Virus record (IMG/VR): IMGVR_UViG_3300026097_001223 | Location: 62,001 to 126,000 of that record | Strand: one strand, 5' to 3' | Source: a virus | DNA length: 64,000 nt | In this document: positions 42,016-49,917 of the stretch, in pieces | Numbering within the stretch: position 1 is the first letter of the stretch | How the letters are laid out: the number at the start of each line of letters is the position of its first letter | Program-made: the position numbers and the translations under genes | Notes under the pieces: model-generated | The model's database searches: none | What the model was told of the DNA's origin: nothing | Seen by the model: the letters and a program-made list of their open reading frames with translations, nothing else

Positions 42016-44005
42016 CCAAGAAGCATTAAAAAAACTATTAGATTCTGAAGAAGTACAACAACAGATTCGTATTGCAATCAATCAGATTGTAAATCAGCAC
42101 GTGAGCACTTCGCTGTCGCAAACAGACATTGATACTGCTGTTGATAGACACTTGGCAAAAAGAATACGTTTTAACAAAGATACTGTACTGGATAGTTTTC
42201 CTGGTATACAGGATAGCAGCACTAAACCAGAACTAACCATCTTGCCAGACAATGTTGTTGTTGAATCTACATTGATTGCAAAAAATATTGAATCAATGGA
42301 AACAGCTAAACTTGAAAATCTAGAAGTAAACGGAGAATTAAAGTTCAACGGCGATTCATTGGTCAGCACCGGGAACAATAGCAAACTGCTGGATTATATT
42401 ACAAAATCGATCACTGCCGGCATAGATCAAACAGTTGTATCTGGTATAACTGACTCAGTAAAAAACAGTATAACAAACGAAGTAATAACCAAAGCCAGAC
42501 TGGAATACAATAAAACAGTAAAAGATATAGTCGAACAAGAAATACCTTTGTTGCTCAATACTGCGGAAGTTGAGCAGAAAATTGATACACTGAGCAACCA
42601 AATTATAAATCAGCTGGTTAACCGTACGGTGGAATCCACTGATATTGCTAACCTAGTAAAGCAAAATGTCGACCGTGCAGTTCGCATAAATCGAGAATCT
42701 CTTAAAACTTCATTCCCAGGTATTGATGACAATGCTGACAGTGTAGAGCTTACACTGTTACCTGACACTGTTGTTGCAGAAAACAGTTTGGTAGCCAAAA
42801 ATCTAGAAATAATAGAACATGCTAAAGTACAGGATTTAGAAATTGCTGGCAATATCCTGTTCAATGGCAATGCTTTTGTTAATCGCGGTGACAATCGTGC
42901 ACTGATTGAAGAAATAACTCGCAGTCTCACAGCCGGCTTAGATAAAAAAATCCTAGACAGTATCAGTACCGAAGTAAAAGAAAAAATCAATCAACGTGTG
43001 CTGGAGAAAGGACAACTGGAGTTCAGTGCAACCATTCGCGATGTAGTTGAGCAAGAGCTTCCAGCCTTTTTAGCCGGTGACGCGGTTGATGCTAAAGTGG
43101 ATGCACTGCTACCCCAAATTCTCAACCAGAACATTGAACGCACAATTAAATCTGCAGATGTACCGAAATTGGTAAATCAAGCAGTCACACGCACAATGAC
43201 ACTGAACAAGAGTCAATTAAACAAGATGTATCCGGGCATCGAAGATCAAAGTGAAGAAGTCAGTTTAACTCTGATGCCAGGTGTGGTTGTTAATGAAAAT
43301 GACTTTGTAAGTAAAAACATAGAAGTAGTGGGTGATCTATCTGCTAAGACCGCTACTGTGAACAGTTTAACAGTGGTAGACAATTTGAATGTTCAAGGCG
43401 TGGCCTGGGACGGAATCACTGAGCAGATTACAGCCGCAGTAAAAACAAGAGTACAAGATCAGTGGCAAGACACTGTAACTGACAAAGTTACAGCACAGAT
43501 TGCTAAAACAGGCATTAACATCAATAGTGCAATCATAGACGGTCAGCCGTTGATAAACAATGGACGATTGCATGACACTGTGGTTGAAACTGCGCCTCTA
43601 AGAAAGCTTGAAGTAAACGGCACTGCAAATATTAACAATGTTACAATAACAAAAACTCGTCTTGGCATTGGCACAAACAGTCCAGAACGCAGTCTCAGTG
43701 TGTGGGACGAAGAAGTAAGTGTTGTTGTTGGCAAGCACAAGACTAATACTGCCTTCGTTGGTACCAACAGAGATCAGGAGCTACAAATTGGCACAAACAA
43801 CAAAGGACAGTTGATTGTTAAACAAGACGGCACTGTTAGTGTGCCCAAGTTAGTTGTCGGCAAAAATCAAATTGGACACACTGACACTGTGCCAAATTGG
43901 AGCGGTACCAAAGGTGATATTATGTTTAACAGTAATCCAGGAAACGGACAATCATTTATCTGGATCTGTCTTGGCGCATACAGATGGCAAGGATTTGGCG
44001 AATGA
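42008..44005 (+). CDS. Tail fibre protein with three 172-residue repeats
   Basis: A 665-residue protein built on a tandem repeat: PGI(Q/D/E)D begins at residues 65, 237 and 409, exactly 172 residues apart, each followed by a (S/E)LT(I/L)(L/M)P...V(V/A)(V/E)..(S/D).(V/I).KN(I/L)E stretch. Between anchors are coiled-coil-like segments (TAGIDQTVV, TAGLDKKIL). After residue 560 a different domain follows, with a GIGTNSPE motif, ending in a WICLGAYRWQGFGE-type tip that resembles tail-fibre C-termini. It is probably a trimeric fibre. Its last codon overlaps the next ATG. Confidence 0.82.
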   Translation: MSDQEALKKLLDSEEVQQQIRIAINQIVNQHVSTSLSQTDIDTAVDRHLAKRIRFNKDTVLDSFPGIQDSSTKPELTILPDNVVVESTLIAKNIESMETAKLENLEVNGELKFNGDSLVSTGNNSKLLDYITKSITAGIDQTVVSGITDSVKNSITNEVITKARLEYNKTVKDIVEQEIPLLLNTAEVEQKIDTLSNQIINQLVNRTVESTDIANLVKQNVDRAVRINRESLKTSFPGIDDNADSVELTLLPDTVVAENSLVAKNLEIIEHAKVQDLEIAGNILFNGNAFVNRGDNRALIEEITRSLTAGLDKKILDSISTEVKEKINQRVLEKGQLEFSATIRDVVEQELPAFLAGDAVDAKVDALLPQILNQNIERTIKSADVPKLVNQAVTRTMTLNKSQLNKMYPGIEDQSEEVSLTLMPGVVVNENDFVSKNIEVVGDLSAKTATVNSLTVVDNLNVQGVAWDGITEQITAAVKTRVQDQWQDTVTDKVTAQIAKTGININSAIIDGQPLINNGRLHDTVVETAPLRKLEVNGTANINNVTITKTRLGIGTNSPERSLSVWDEEVSVVVGKHKTNTAFVGTNRDQELQIGTNNKGQLIVKQDGTVSVPKLVVGKNQIGHTDTVPNWSGTKGDIMFNSNPGNGQSFIWICLGAYRWQGFGE

Positions 44006-44571
44006 TCACTCGTTCAGCATGGATACTAGACGACAACAGCATCAAGCGTAAGAGCTATGATTTTGATGACATGCGAGCAGTGGGCCCATTGTGGGGAGGA
44101 CCGGCTACTTTTCAAGAATGGTACACTGACAACATTGTTAGCATGGATTTGCCCACTAACAAACAGTTGATAGCAAGAAAAATGCACAGCAACACCAATC
44201 TTCATGTACCCAAAGATCAAAATGCTGGCCTTGATCGCCCTGGCGGTGTTAGGCTGTTCGAACACGACTACAAAGAAACTTTTATACATCAAGATCAACT
44301 GTGTTGTATGATGCTGATAGCTGACTTTCACGACATCTTGTTGCTCATGCATTTCAAAGTTGCACCTGACATCACAGGAGATAAACTGCACGATCGCAAT
44401 GAAAAAATGTATATCAGAGAACTTAAACACGCAATAGAATCATATCCAGAAACACAGTTTGTTGCAATCGACGTCGGTGATGATGTAGATGAAAGTTTAC
44501 TAGAACTTGATAATTTCACTTGCGATACCTACAAAAATGTGTTAGAGTTGTTGTTAGACAACGACGACTAA
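44002..44571 (+). CDS. Hypothetical protein, co-expressed with tail fibre (189 aa)
   Basis: I start at the ATG at 44002, which overlaps the fibre stop codon in ATGA fashion; a longer frame starting at 43984 is possible but less likely. The protein is acidic at the C-terminus with no recognised motif. The first residues (MITRSAWILDDNSIKRKSYD) and a NTNLHVPKDQ segment are distinctive. Coupling to the tail-fibre gene makes a fibre chaperone or attachment role plausible. Confidence 0.7.
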   Translation: MITRSAWILDDNSIKRKSYDFDDMRAVGPLWGGPATFQEWYTDNIVSMDLPTNKQLIARKMHSNTNLHVPKDQNAGLDRPGGVRLFEHDYKETFIHQDQLCCMMLIADFHDILLLMHFKVAPDITGDKLHDRNEKMYIRELKHAIESYPETQFVAIDVGDDVDESLLELDNFTCDTYKNVLELLLDNDD

Positions 44572-44581
44572 GGATAGGTAT

Positions 44582-45658
44582 ATGCACCCACGTGTAGGGT
44601 TCTGTTGCAAGTATTTGCATCCAGATCAAACTCAATCTAAAAAGCTGTTAGAAGAAATTCAGCGCCCATTAACTGAACGGTGTACAACTGTGGCCTGGCT
44701 TAATCGTCAAACTCGCGAAGATGCAGAACAGCGTCTTTGGGATCTCATGGTTCATAACACACAGGCATGTTTGAATCTGGTAAACTATGTAGGAGGATTA
44801 CCAAATGAGCTTCGAATGGTTCGACTGGGTAGTAATCAGTTGCCTATGTACACTGAGCCTAGCTGGCGCTATTTTTGGCAGTTACCTAGTGTACGTGAGT
44901 ATTGCGAAAAAGCATTTGCTCGTGTCGGTGACGCCGCTCGTAGACAGAATGTTAGGATCAGCTTTCATCCTGGGCAGTTTTGTGTGCTTGCTAGCGATAG
45001 TGATAGTATTGTAGAACGCAGTATAGAGGAGTTTGAATATCATGCCGATATGGCCAGGTGGATGGGTTACGGTCGTTCCTTCCAGGACTTTAAAATCAAC
45101 GTACACATATCGGGTCGAAAAGGTCCACAAGGCATCAAAGAGGCTCTCCCAAGACTCAGCACCGAAGCACGAAACTGCATCACAATCGAAAACGATGAAT
45201 GCGGATGGGGATTGGATGCCAGCCTCGAATTGGCTAAAGATTTGGCGCTCGTACTAGACATACATCATCATTGGGTAAGAGAAGGCGAATATATTGATGT
45301 GGATGACGATAGGGTTAAGCGTGTTATTGACAGCTGGCGTGGTGTACGCCCTGCATGTCATTACAGCGTGTCAAGGGAAGACTACTTGGATGGGCATTCA
45401 AGCACGGTCCGGCCGGATATGGCTGCACTGCTTGCTGCTGGATACAAAAAACAAAAACTGAGAGCGCACAGTGATTTCTATTGGAATCATGCTGTGAGCG
45501 AATGGGCTGCTACGTTCAGTGAATACTTTGATATTCAGTGCGAAAGCAAGATGAAAAATCTAGCCAGTCACCCGTTTGCTAAAGACTATGTGATGACAGC
45601 GGAATCAACGTGCGAAAGTCTTCGTCGCGAATCCGATCTAGCTCTTTGTTATAGTTAA
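44582..45658 (+). CDS. uvsE: UV damage endonuclease UvsE (UVDE)
   Basis: A 358-residue UV-damage endonuclease of the UvdE/UvsE TIM-barrel family, which nicks DNA 5' of photolesions. Recognisable are MHPRVGFCCKY, the LPNELRMVRLGSN segment, and metal-ligand stretches ISFHPGQFCVLAS, IENDECGWG, LDIHHHW and RAHSDFYWNH. It fits a phage exposed to sunlight. The 3' end overlaps the convergent radical-SAM gene 5 by 80 nt. A hydrophobic alternate-frame ORF (44805-45014) is embedded in it. Confidence 0.92.
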   Translation: MHPRVGFCCKYLHPDQTQSKKLLEEIQRPLTERCTTVAWLNRQTREDAEQRLWDLMVHNTQACLNLVNYVGGLPNELRMVRLGSNQLPMYTEPSWRYFWQLPSVREYCEKAFARVGDAARRQNVRISFHPGQFCVLASDSDSIVERSIEEFEYHADMARWMGYGRSFQDFKINVHISGRKGPQGIKEALPRLSTEARNCITIENDECGWGLDASLELAKDLALVLDIHHHWVREGEYIDVDDDRVKRVIDSWRGVRPACHYSVSREDYLDGHSSTVRPDMAALLAAGYKKQKLRAHSDFYWNHAVSEWAATFSEYFDIQCESKMKNLASHPFAKDYVMTAESTCESLRRESDLALCYS

Positions 45659-46724
45659 CCTGTGTTTGCCACAGCGCAGGGTCAAACTTGTGCTGTGCAA
45701 TCTGCTTCCGAAGCTGTTCAAGCCATACACGGCTATCCTCAAAGCTTTCAACAGCAATAGTTTGATCTAAATTTTCTAGTACCATGGGTTTAAGATCGTC
45801 GGGCCAATTAACTGGATTCATAAACTCGGGCATCCACACAGATTTTGCAGTTTGCTTACATATATGTCCTCGGGCATGTTTTTCATGGCGTATGTCTGAT
45901 ATGTATTTTTGTAAAGGACCTAGATGCAATAGGTTGAGATTACTGACAGTGGTATTAAATACCACACTTTTTCCTACTTGAACAATCTTCTTGATATTTT
46001 TATCAACTTCTGTCCAGTTAGTGCCGTGTCTTATTATTTCGGCTTGTTCGCCTACAGCATCCAAACTGATTGCCCACGCTAGATAATATCCTAGCTTTTC
46101 TGACATTTCCTGCCAAAAGTCGTCAAACACACTGCCGTTTGTGATCATAACTATACGGCGATCCTTTTCTTTGGCGTTGGACAGTTGATACACAAGGTTT
46201 TTTACCTCGTCTATCAAGGTGGGTTCTCCACCGGCAAGTGTTACAATTTGCAGTTGTTCAATGTTGTCAGCAATCCAGGTTTGATTTTTGCTATTATTGA
46301 ATACCAACTTGCTGTTTACAGGAGGCTGTAGATTTTTTATATAGTCGCTTTGTTTTAAATCAGCTAACCAGGCACTGCTTGCACCTGCATAGCAACTACG
46401 ACACTTGAAATTACAAAGATTGTTACTGCGATAATCAAACTCAGTAATATTAGTTTCTGTATAAAAGTCAGGATGGTCCTCTAGACCTTTTTGTCTTGTA
46501 CTAGAAAACCCATTTTCTTCCTGTTTTTTGCAAAATCTGCAGTCGTTATCAACCTCGCCACGCAAAAACTTTTGTTGTAATTGCTCTAGTTCATCGCTAG
46601 CCAACCATTCGTCGATACTGCCAGTAAATCGTTTTGCGTAGCTACAGCAAGGTTTTACCCCATCGTGCTCGCTGTAAACACTGCGGAACGGCATCGGGCA
46701 ATACCATTGAGAATCGGACATCAT
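45579..46724 (-). CDS. Radical SAM protein 5, N-terminal auxiliary cysteines
   Basis: A 381-residue minus-strand radical-SAM protein. The core is C104-C108-C111 (CNFKCRSC), the SAM motif LAGGEPTLI, and the N-terminal auxiliary set is C26-C27 with C62 and C65 (CRFC). The C-terminal 26 residues lie in the 80-nt overlap with uvsE. It is the second gene of a two-gene minus-strand operon (ATGA overlap with the 46721 gene), which has a TAAATA element 24 nt before its first gene, so late expression is likely. Confidence 0.85.
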   Translation of the reverse strand: MMSDSQWYCPMPFRSVYSEHDGVKPCCSYAKRFTGSIDEWLASDELEQLQQKFLRGEVDNDCRFCKKQEENGFSSTRQKGLEDHPDFYTETNITEFDYRSNNLCNFKCRSCYAGASSAWLADLKQSDYIKNLQPPVNSKLVFNNSKNQTWIADNIEQLQIVTLAGGEPTLIDEVKNLVYQLSNAKEKDRRIVMITNGSVFDDFWQEMSEKLGYYLAWAISLDAVGEQAEIIRHGTNWTEVDKNIKKIVQVGKSVVFNTTVSNLNLLHLGPLQKYISDIRHEKHARGHICKQTAKSVWMPEFMNPVNWPDDLKPMVLENLDQTIAVESFEDSRVWLEQLRKQIAQHKFDPALWQTQVNYNKELDRIRDEDFRTLIPLSSHSL

Positions 46725-46993
46725 TTTGCTAGACTTTTTACCTGGGCTACTAGATCGGCTTTCTTTTTACGTCGGTCAATGTCTACATCAAAATTTTCTT
46801 TTGCGTAGGTTTCTAATTCGGCTTTGGTCATTTTGTCTAAATCCGCTTTAGGCTTTTGCGTGTTGTTTACACCGTGAATGTCAGCAACATGGCCGAGTAA
46901 CGGCTCTGGAGTTGTAGTAGGCGCAGTTTTTTCGGGTTGCGTATACAAGCCATCATCGGTACTAGTAAATAATTTTTTTAGCCATCCAAACAT
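46721..46993 (-). CDS. Small SAP/HeH-domain-like protein (90 aa)
   Basis: A 90-residue protein on the minus strand. An amphipathic basic N-terminus (MFGWLKKLF) is followed by a Pro/Thr-rich linker, then a helix-extended-loop-helix-like C-terminus (DKMTKAELETYAKENFDVD ... KKADLVAQVKSL) like the HeH/SAP nucleic-acid-binding fold. The ribosome binding site GAAGGA is good. It is the first gene of the operon with radical-SAM 5. Confidence 0.75.
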   Translation of the reverse strand: MFGWLKKLFTSTDDGLYTQPEKTAPTTTPEPLLGHVADIHGVNNTQKPKADLDKMTKAELETYAKENFDVDIDRRKKKADLVAQVKSLAK

Positions 46994-47017
46994 TTTGTTG
47001 TTCCTTCTGTTATGGGA

Positions 47018-47023
47018 TATTTA
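47018..47023 (-). promoter_or_regulatory. Probable late promoter (TAAATA, minus strand)
   Basis: GGTAAATATCCC on the minus strand, 24 nt before the ATG of the 46993 gene, with GAAGGA between. Confidence 0.58.
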
Positions 47024-47060
47024 CCTTGATATTTTTTAGTGCAAAAAGATAAGAAAAATG

Positions 47061-47089
47061 TTGCAATGCACAAAAATATCATATATACT
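47061..47089 (+). promoter_or_regulatory. Sigma70-type promoter
   Basis: TTGCAA at 47061-47066, 17-nt spacer, TATACT at 47084-47089, 28 nt before the ATG at 47118. Divergent from the late element at 47018. Confidence 0.75.
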
Positions 47090-47117
47090 TGCAACTTAAA
47101 CATTAAAGGAGAACCAC

Positions 47118-47354
47118 ATGTTTGATTTTGAAAAAGCCCGTGAAATGATGAATGTAGATCAATACACAAAAACAGTTAACACAGCGGTAGATACTGCCAT
47201 TGACCAGATGGAAGCATCTAGCAATGCATTTGCCGGATACATCACCGACAACAAAGCCAAAAGCTTTTTTGAAGCAGTCACTGAAGCACAGTATTCAACT
47301 GTACGCACTGCTATCAGCAACTATCGTTTGGCTGTAAAGTCAATTTCCATCTAA
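47118..47354 (+). CDS. Small helical early protein (78 aa)
   Basis: A 78-residue helical protein (MFDFEKAREMMNVDQYTKTVNTAVDTA) with a strong TAAAGGAG ribosome binding site and its own promoter. It has a phasin-like look (helical, Ala/Thr/Gln-rich, EAVTEAQYSTV), but that resemblance is weak. It is monocistronic, since the next gene has its own promoter. Confidence 0.72.
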   Translation: MFDFEKAREMMNVDQYTKTVNTAVDTAIDQMEASSNAFAGYITDNKAKSFFEAVTEAQYSTVRTAISNYRLAVKSISI

Positions 47355-47374
47355 CCTTTACAAATAAAAGGTTG
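47354..47374 (+). terminator. Weak hairpin overlapping promoter
   Basis: AACCTTT (47354-47360) pairs with AAAGGTT (47368-47374). The right arm overlaps the -35 of the next promoter, so it might limit read-through into the following gene. Confidence 0.4.
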
Positions 47375-47401
47375 ACAATGTTGTCAGTCTCCTTTATTAT
47401 A
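47373..47401 (+). promoter_or_regulatory. Sigma70-type early promoter
   Basis: AAAAGGTTGACA (TTGACA 47373-47378), 17-nt spacer, TATTAT at 47396-47401, then AATAAT. It drives the 47432 gene. Confidence 0.8.
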
Positions 47402-47431
47402 ATAATATAACGTGTTAAAGGAGACTAGACA

Positions 47432-47722
47432 ATGAATTCACGTGTTAAAGCCGCAGTTGATGCAATCAACGCACTTGAAAACTTTAATGAGTTACGTAAC
47501 ATATATACAGCAGTTCGTCAAAAAGAAACCCGCCTGAGCCGCAACAATATTCGCAGCATTGTAAAAGGTTCTGATGTTGAATTTACAGCCCGCAATGGCA
47601 CTGTTGTACGTGGCGTTGTAACCAAAGTAAATCGTAAAACTGTTGAAGTAGTTCAAGCAGGTGCTACACCTTTCGGTCGCACAACCTACAAGGTTCCTGC
47701 TAGTATGTTAACTGTAGTTTAA
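47432..47722 (+). CDS. Small KOW/SH3-like protein (96 aa)
   Basis: A 96-residue basic protein. The N-terminal half is helical (AAVDAINALENFNELRNIYTAV). The C-terminal half looks like a KOW/SH3 barrel (GSDVEFTARNGTVVRGVVTKVNRKTVEVVQ), a fold often found in RNA-binding or ribosome-associated proteins. It has a GGAGACT ribosome binding site and lies 12 nt before the lipoprotein gene, so the two may be co-transcribed. Confidence 0.75.
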   Translation: MNSRVKAAVDAINALENFNELRNIYTAVRQKETRLSRNNIRSIVKGSDVEFTARNGTVVRGVVTKVNRKTVEVVQAGATPFGRTTYKVPASMLTVV

Positions 47723-47734
47723 AGAGGAGTTATT

Positions 47735-48397
47735 ATGAATAAGTCAATCCTAGCTGTAGCTCTTGCGAGCACTGTACTTGCTGGTTGTTCCAGCTTGAAT
47801 CCACTGAGCAACAACACTGTTGTTCAACAACCTGATAGCAACATGACTGCTGTAAAAGAACGCACTGTCGGTCTTGAATTCGACGAAGATGTTAAAATTG
47901 TGTACACCACGTTTGGCAATCTCAAGCGCATTGAAGTATTGGGCCGTGCACCAAGTTGGAAGGCACAAGCACCAGTGATGGCAGAAATAGATGCCAAAGA
48001 AAAGATGGTGCGATTCATGTACGAAGAAGACGTGTCCAGTGAACGCCGTGTGAACATTGTTGCTCGTTCGTTGGAAAAGGCCACTGACAATGCTGTAAAT
48101 CGCATGGACGGTACCGCTGTTGAATACAGTGCCGCAGAGCTAGAAGGCGAAGTCGCACAAGGTGCAACTCCGGGCCAAGACAACACCAGTCGCCGGATTG
48201 CCGAAACTGTAGAAAATACCACAGTGAATGTACTGAAAACAAGCACTGCCAGCGGTAAACTGCGTGGATTTATTAAAACCAAAAGCTACGAGACCAAGGC
48301 TAAAAACGGCGACACATACTTTGTGGTAAAGTATGAATGGAGTGAGGACAACGTAGATGTTGCAAATCAAGTTCGTGCTAAGATGTTTGGTAACTGA
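47735..48397 (+). CDS. Exported lipoprotein (220 aa)
   Basis: A 220-residue protein with an N-terminal lipoprotein signal: hydrophobic core (SILAVALASTVLAG), lipobox LAGC with Cys18 and then Ser/Asn-rich mature N-terminus. The mature protein has beta-rich and Glu/Thr-rich parts. Phage-encoded lipoproteins can block superinfection or be part of the lysis system. It is translated just before the 48399 exported protein, so the pair may form an envelope complex. A link to CsgG/LPP20-type secretion proteins is possible but not shown. Confidence 0.82.
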   Translation: MNKSILAVALASTVLAGCSSLNPLSNNTVVQQPDSNMTAVKERTVGLEFDEDVKIVYTTFGNLKRIEVLGRAPSWKAQAPVMAEIDAKEKMVRFMYEEDVSSERRVNIVARSLEKATDNAVNRMDGTAVEYSAAELEGEVAQGATPGQDNTSRRIAETVENTTVNVLKTSTASGKLRGFIKTKSYETKAKNGDTYFVVKYEWSEDNVDVANQVRAKMFGN

Positions 48398-48398
48398 T

Positions 48399-49454
48399 AT
48401 GAAAAAGCTGTTTGCCGGCATGCTGTTAGGGTTGAGTTTGATCTCAACCCATGCAGTAGCAATTGACCCGCAGTGGGCCAGTGTTATTGTTAATGCAGGA
48501 CGCTGGATGTATCTCTATAACGCAGAGAACGAACAACAGCGAGCATATCAAATTCGTGTACAAGGTGTCGGTGCCACTGAACAGCAAGCAAGACAACAGG
48601 CATTTGCACTGGCAGTAGAACAAGCCGTGGGCACACTGTTAGTAAGTGAAACCGAAGTTGACGTCAACGACGTTGTAAGACGCGATCTACTGAACTACAG
48701 CAGTGGTTATATCTACAACTTCAAGTATGTGTCCAGAACACAGAGTGCGCAGGGTGTACGGCTGGTAATAGATGTTTGGGTACAAGAAAGCGACATCGCA
48801 GAACGCATTGCTACGATCAGCCGTGACAAGAGCAAACTGGAAGGCAACCGAATCAGCAACACGCTTGCCAGTATCGAAAAAGAACAAGCGTCTGGAGACC
48901 GTTTGCTGGAAATCGTGCTTAACGATTTTCCGAGTAAGAGCTACGAAATAAAAACTACACGACTAGAATACACTGTAGAAAACCGTGTACCTTATCTGAA
49001 TGTCAGTTATAATATCAGTTGGAAAGAAGGCTACATAGACAGTCTCAAAGATACACTGCGTAGAGTAGGTGTTCGCAGTAGACTTGCTGATAACGATCCA
49101 GGCATGCTGTTTGTGGATACAGACTGTGTATTCTGTCGCAACGAAGGATACGCAACTGATAGCACCCGCGGTCGTAAAATGGTTGTGAACACATTTTATA
49201 AACAACCACACTTGTTGGTGACCATCTTTAACAGCAACCGTGTACCAGTAGCAGAACAGTGTTGGTGGTTTCCAAATCTAGGCGGCGACACAGCAGACGT
49301 ATTGCTTAATGCCGATATGCAAAAGGTTCGTGTGTATCCTGAGCAAACGCTATATAACACTATGAAGATGGATATCTCTGCCTACGACGTAGAAGACATG
49401 CACAGTGTTGAACTCAACATTGTAAGCAAAAACAACTGCCCGGAGTTGCAATGA
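48399..49454 (+). CDS. Exported periplasmic protein with FlgT/LPP20-like N-domain
   Basis: Starting at the ATG at 48399 (351 residues), the product has a cleavable signal peptide (KKLFAGMLLGLSLISTHAVA). The mature N-terminus IRVQGVGATEQQARQQAFALAVEQAVG matches the V.G.G.s...A...A...A...G pattern of FlgT and LPP20 outer-membrane-associated domains. Two cysteine pairs lie in the second half. With the preceding lipoprotein it might form an outer-membrane assembly. It is unusual for a phage. It overlaps the 49451 gene by 4 nt. Confidence 0.72.
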   Translation: MKKLFAGMLLGLSLISTHAVAIDPQWASVIVNAGRWMYLYNAENEQQRAYQIRVQGVGATEQQARQQAFALAVEQAVGTLLVSETEVDVNDVVRRDLLNYSSGYIYNFKYVSRTQSAQGVRLVIDVWVQESDIAERIATISRDKSKLEGNRISNTLASIEKEQASGDRLLEIVLNDFPSKSYEIKTTRLEYTVENRVPYLNVSYNISWKEGYIDSLKDTLRRVGVRSRLADNDPGMLFVDTDCVFCRNEGYATDSTRGRKMVVNTFYKQPHLLVTIFNSNRVPVAEQCWWFPNLGGDTADVLLNADMQKVRVYPEQTLYNTMKMDISAYDVEDMHSVELNIVSKNNCPELQ

Positions 49455-49690
49455 GCGAACAACCCCTTTGGTTTAACAAAATCACAGGACAGTGGGAACC
49501 TCGTATAAAAATTGACAGCGAGGAGTTTTGGGTGCGTCATGTAGAATACCAACAGTCGCCCTATCAACAGTGGCGTGAAAACATGGTATACAAAGATACT
49601 GTGATGATGGAAAGTATAGAACAAGAATTAGATGCAATGACTCGATATCCAGCTGCTGAAAAAATATGGAACAAGATTAAATCCACATGA
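49451..49690 (+). CDS. Small hypothetical protein (79 aa)
   Basis: A 79-residue protein starting in the exported-protein stop (ATGA). It is aromatic and charged (WFNKITGQWEPRIKID) with a helical C-terminus. No domain is recognised, and it lacks a signal peptide. It overlaps the 49687 gene by 4 nt. Confidence 0.7.
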   Translation: MSEQPLWFNKITGQWEPRIKIDSEEFWVRHVEYQQSPYQQWRENMVYKDTVMMESIEQELDAMTRYPAAEKIWNKIKST

Positions 49691-49917
49691 CACCCCAAGA
49701 AATATTTGAATATCGACTGAAATGGAAGCCTGGCACTTGTGTAGCTGTGCACAGTGACTTGGAAAATCGTGCTAAAACTTGGTGCAATAAAAACGTGCCC
49801 AAGCATCAGTGGACCACAGTAGAATACACAGATGTGTATGAGCATACCTACTGTTTTGAGTCTGTTGAGGCTGCAGAACAGTTTAACATAGAGTTTCAAG
49901 ATTGGATAACAAACTAA
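49687..49917 (+). CDS. Small hypothetical protein (76 aa)
   Basis: A 76-residue protein with N-terminal MTPQEIFEYRLKWKPGTCV and a C-terminal FESVEAAEQFNIEFQDW helix. The type is one I associate with T4-like marine phages. Its last codons overlap the TTG start of radical-SAM 6 by 16 nt. Confidence 0.7.
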   Translation: MTPQEIFEYRLKWKPGTCVAVHSDLENRAKTWCNKNVPKHQWTTVEYTDVYEHTYCFESVEAAEQFNIEFQDWITN

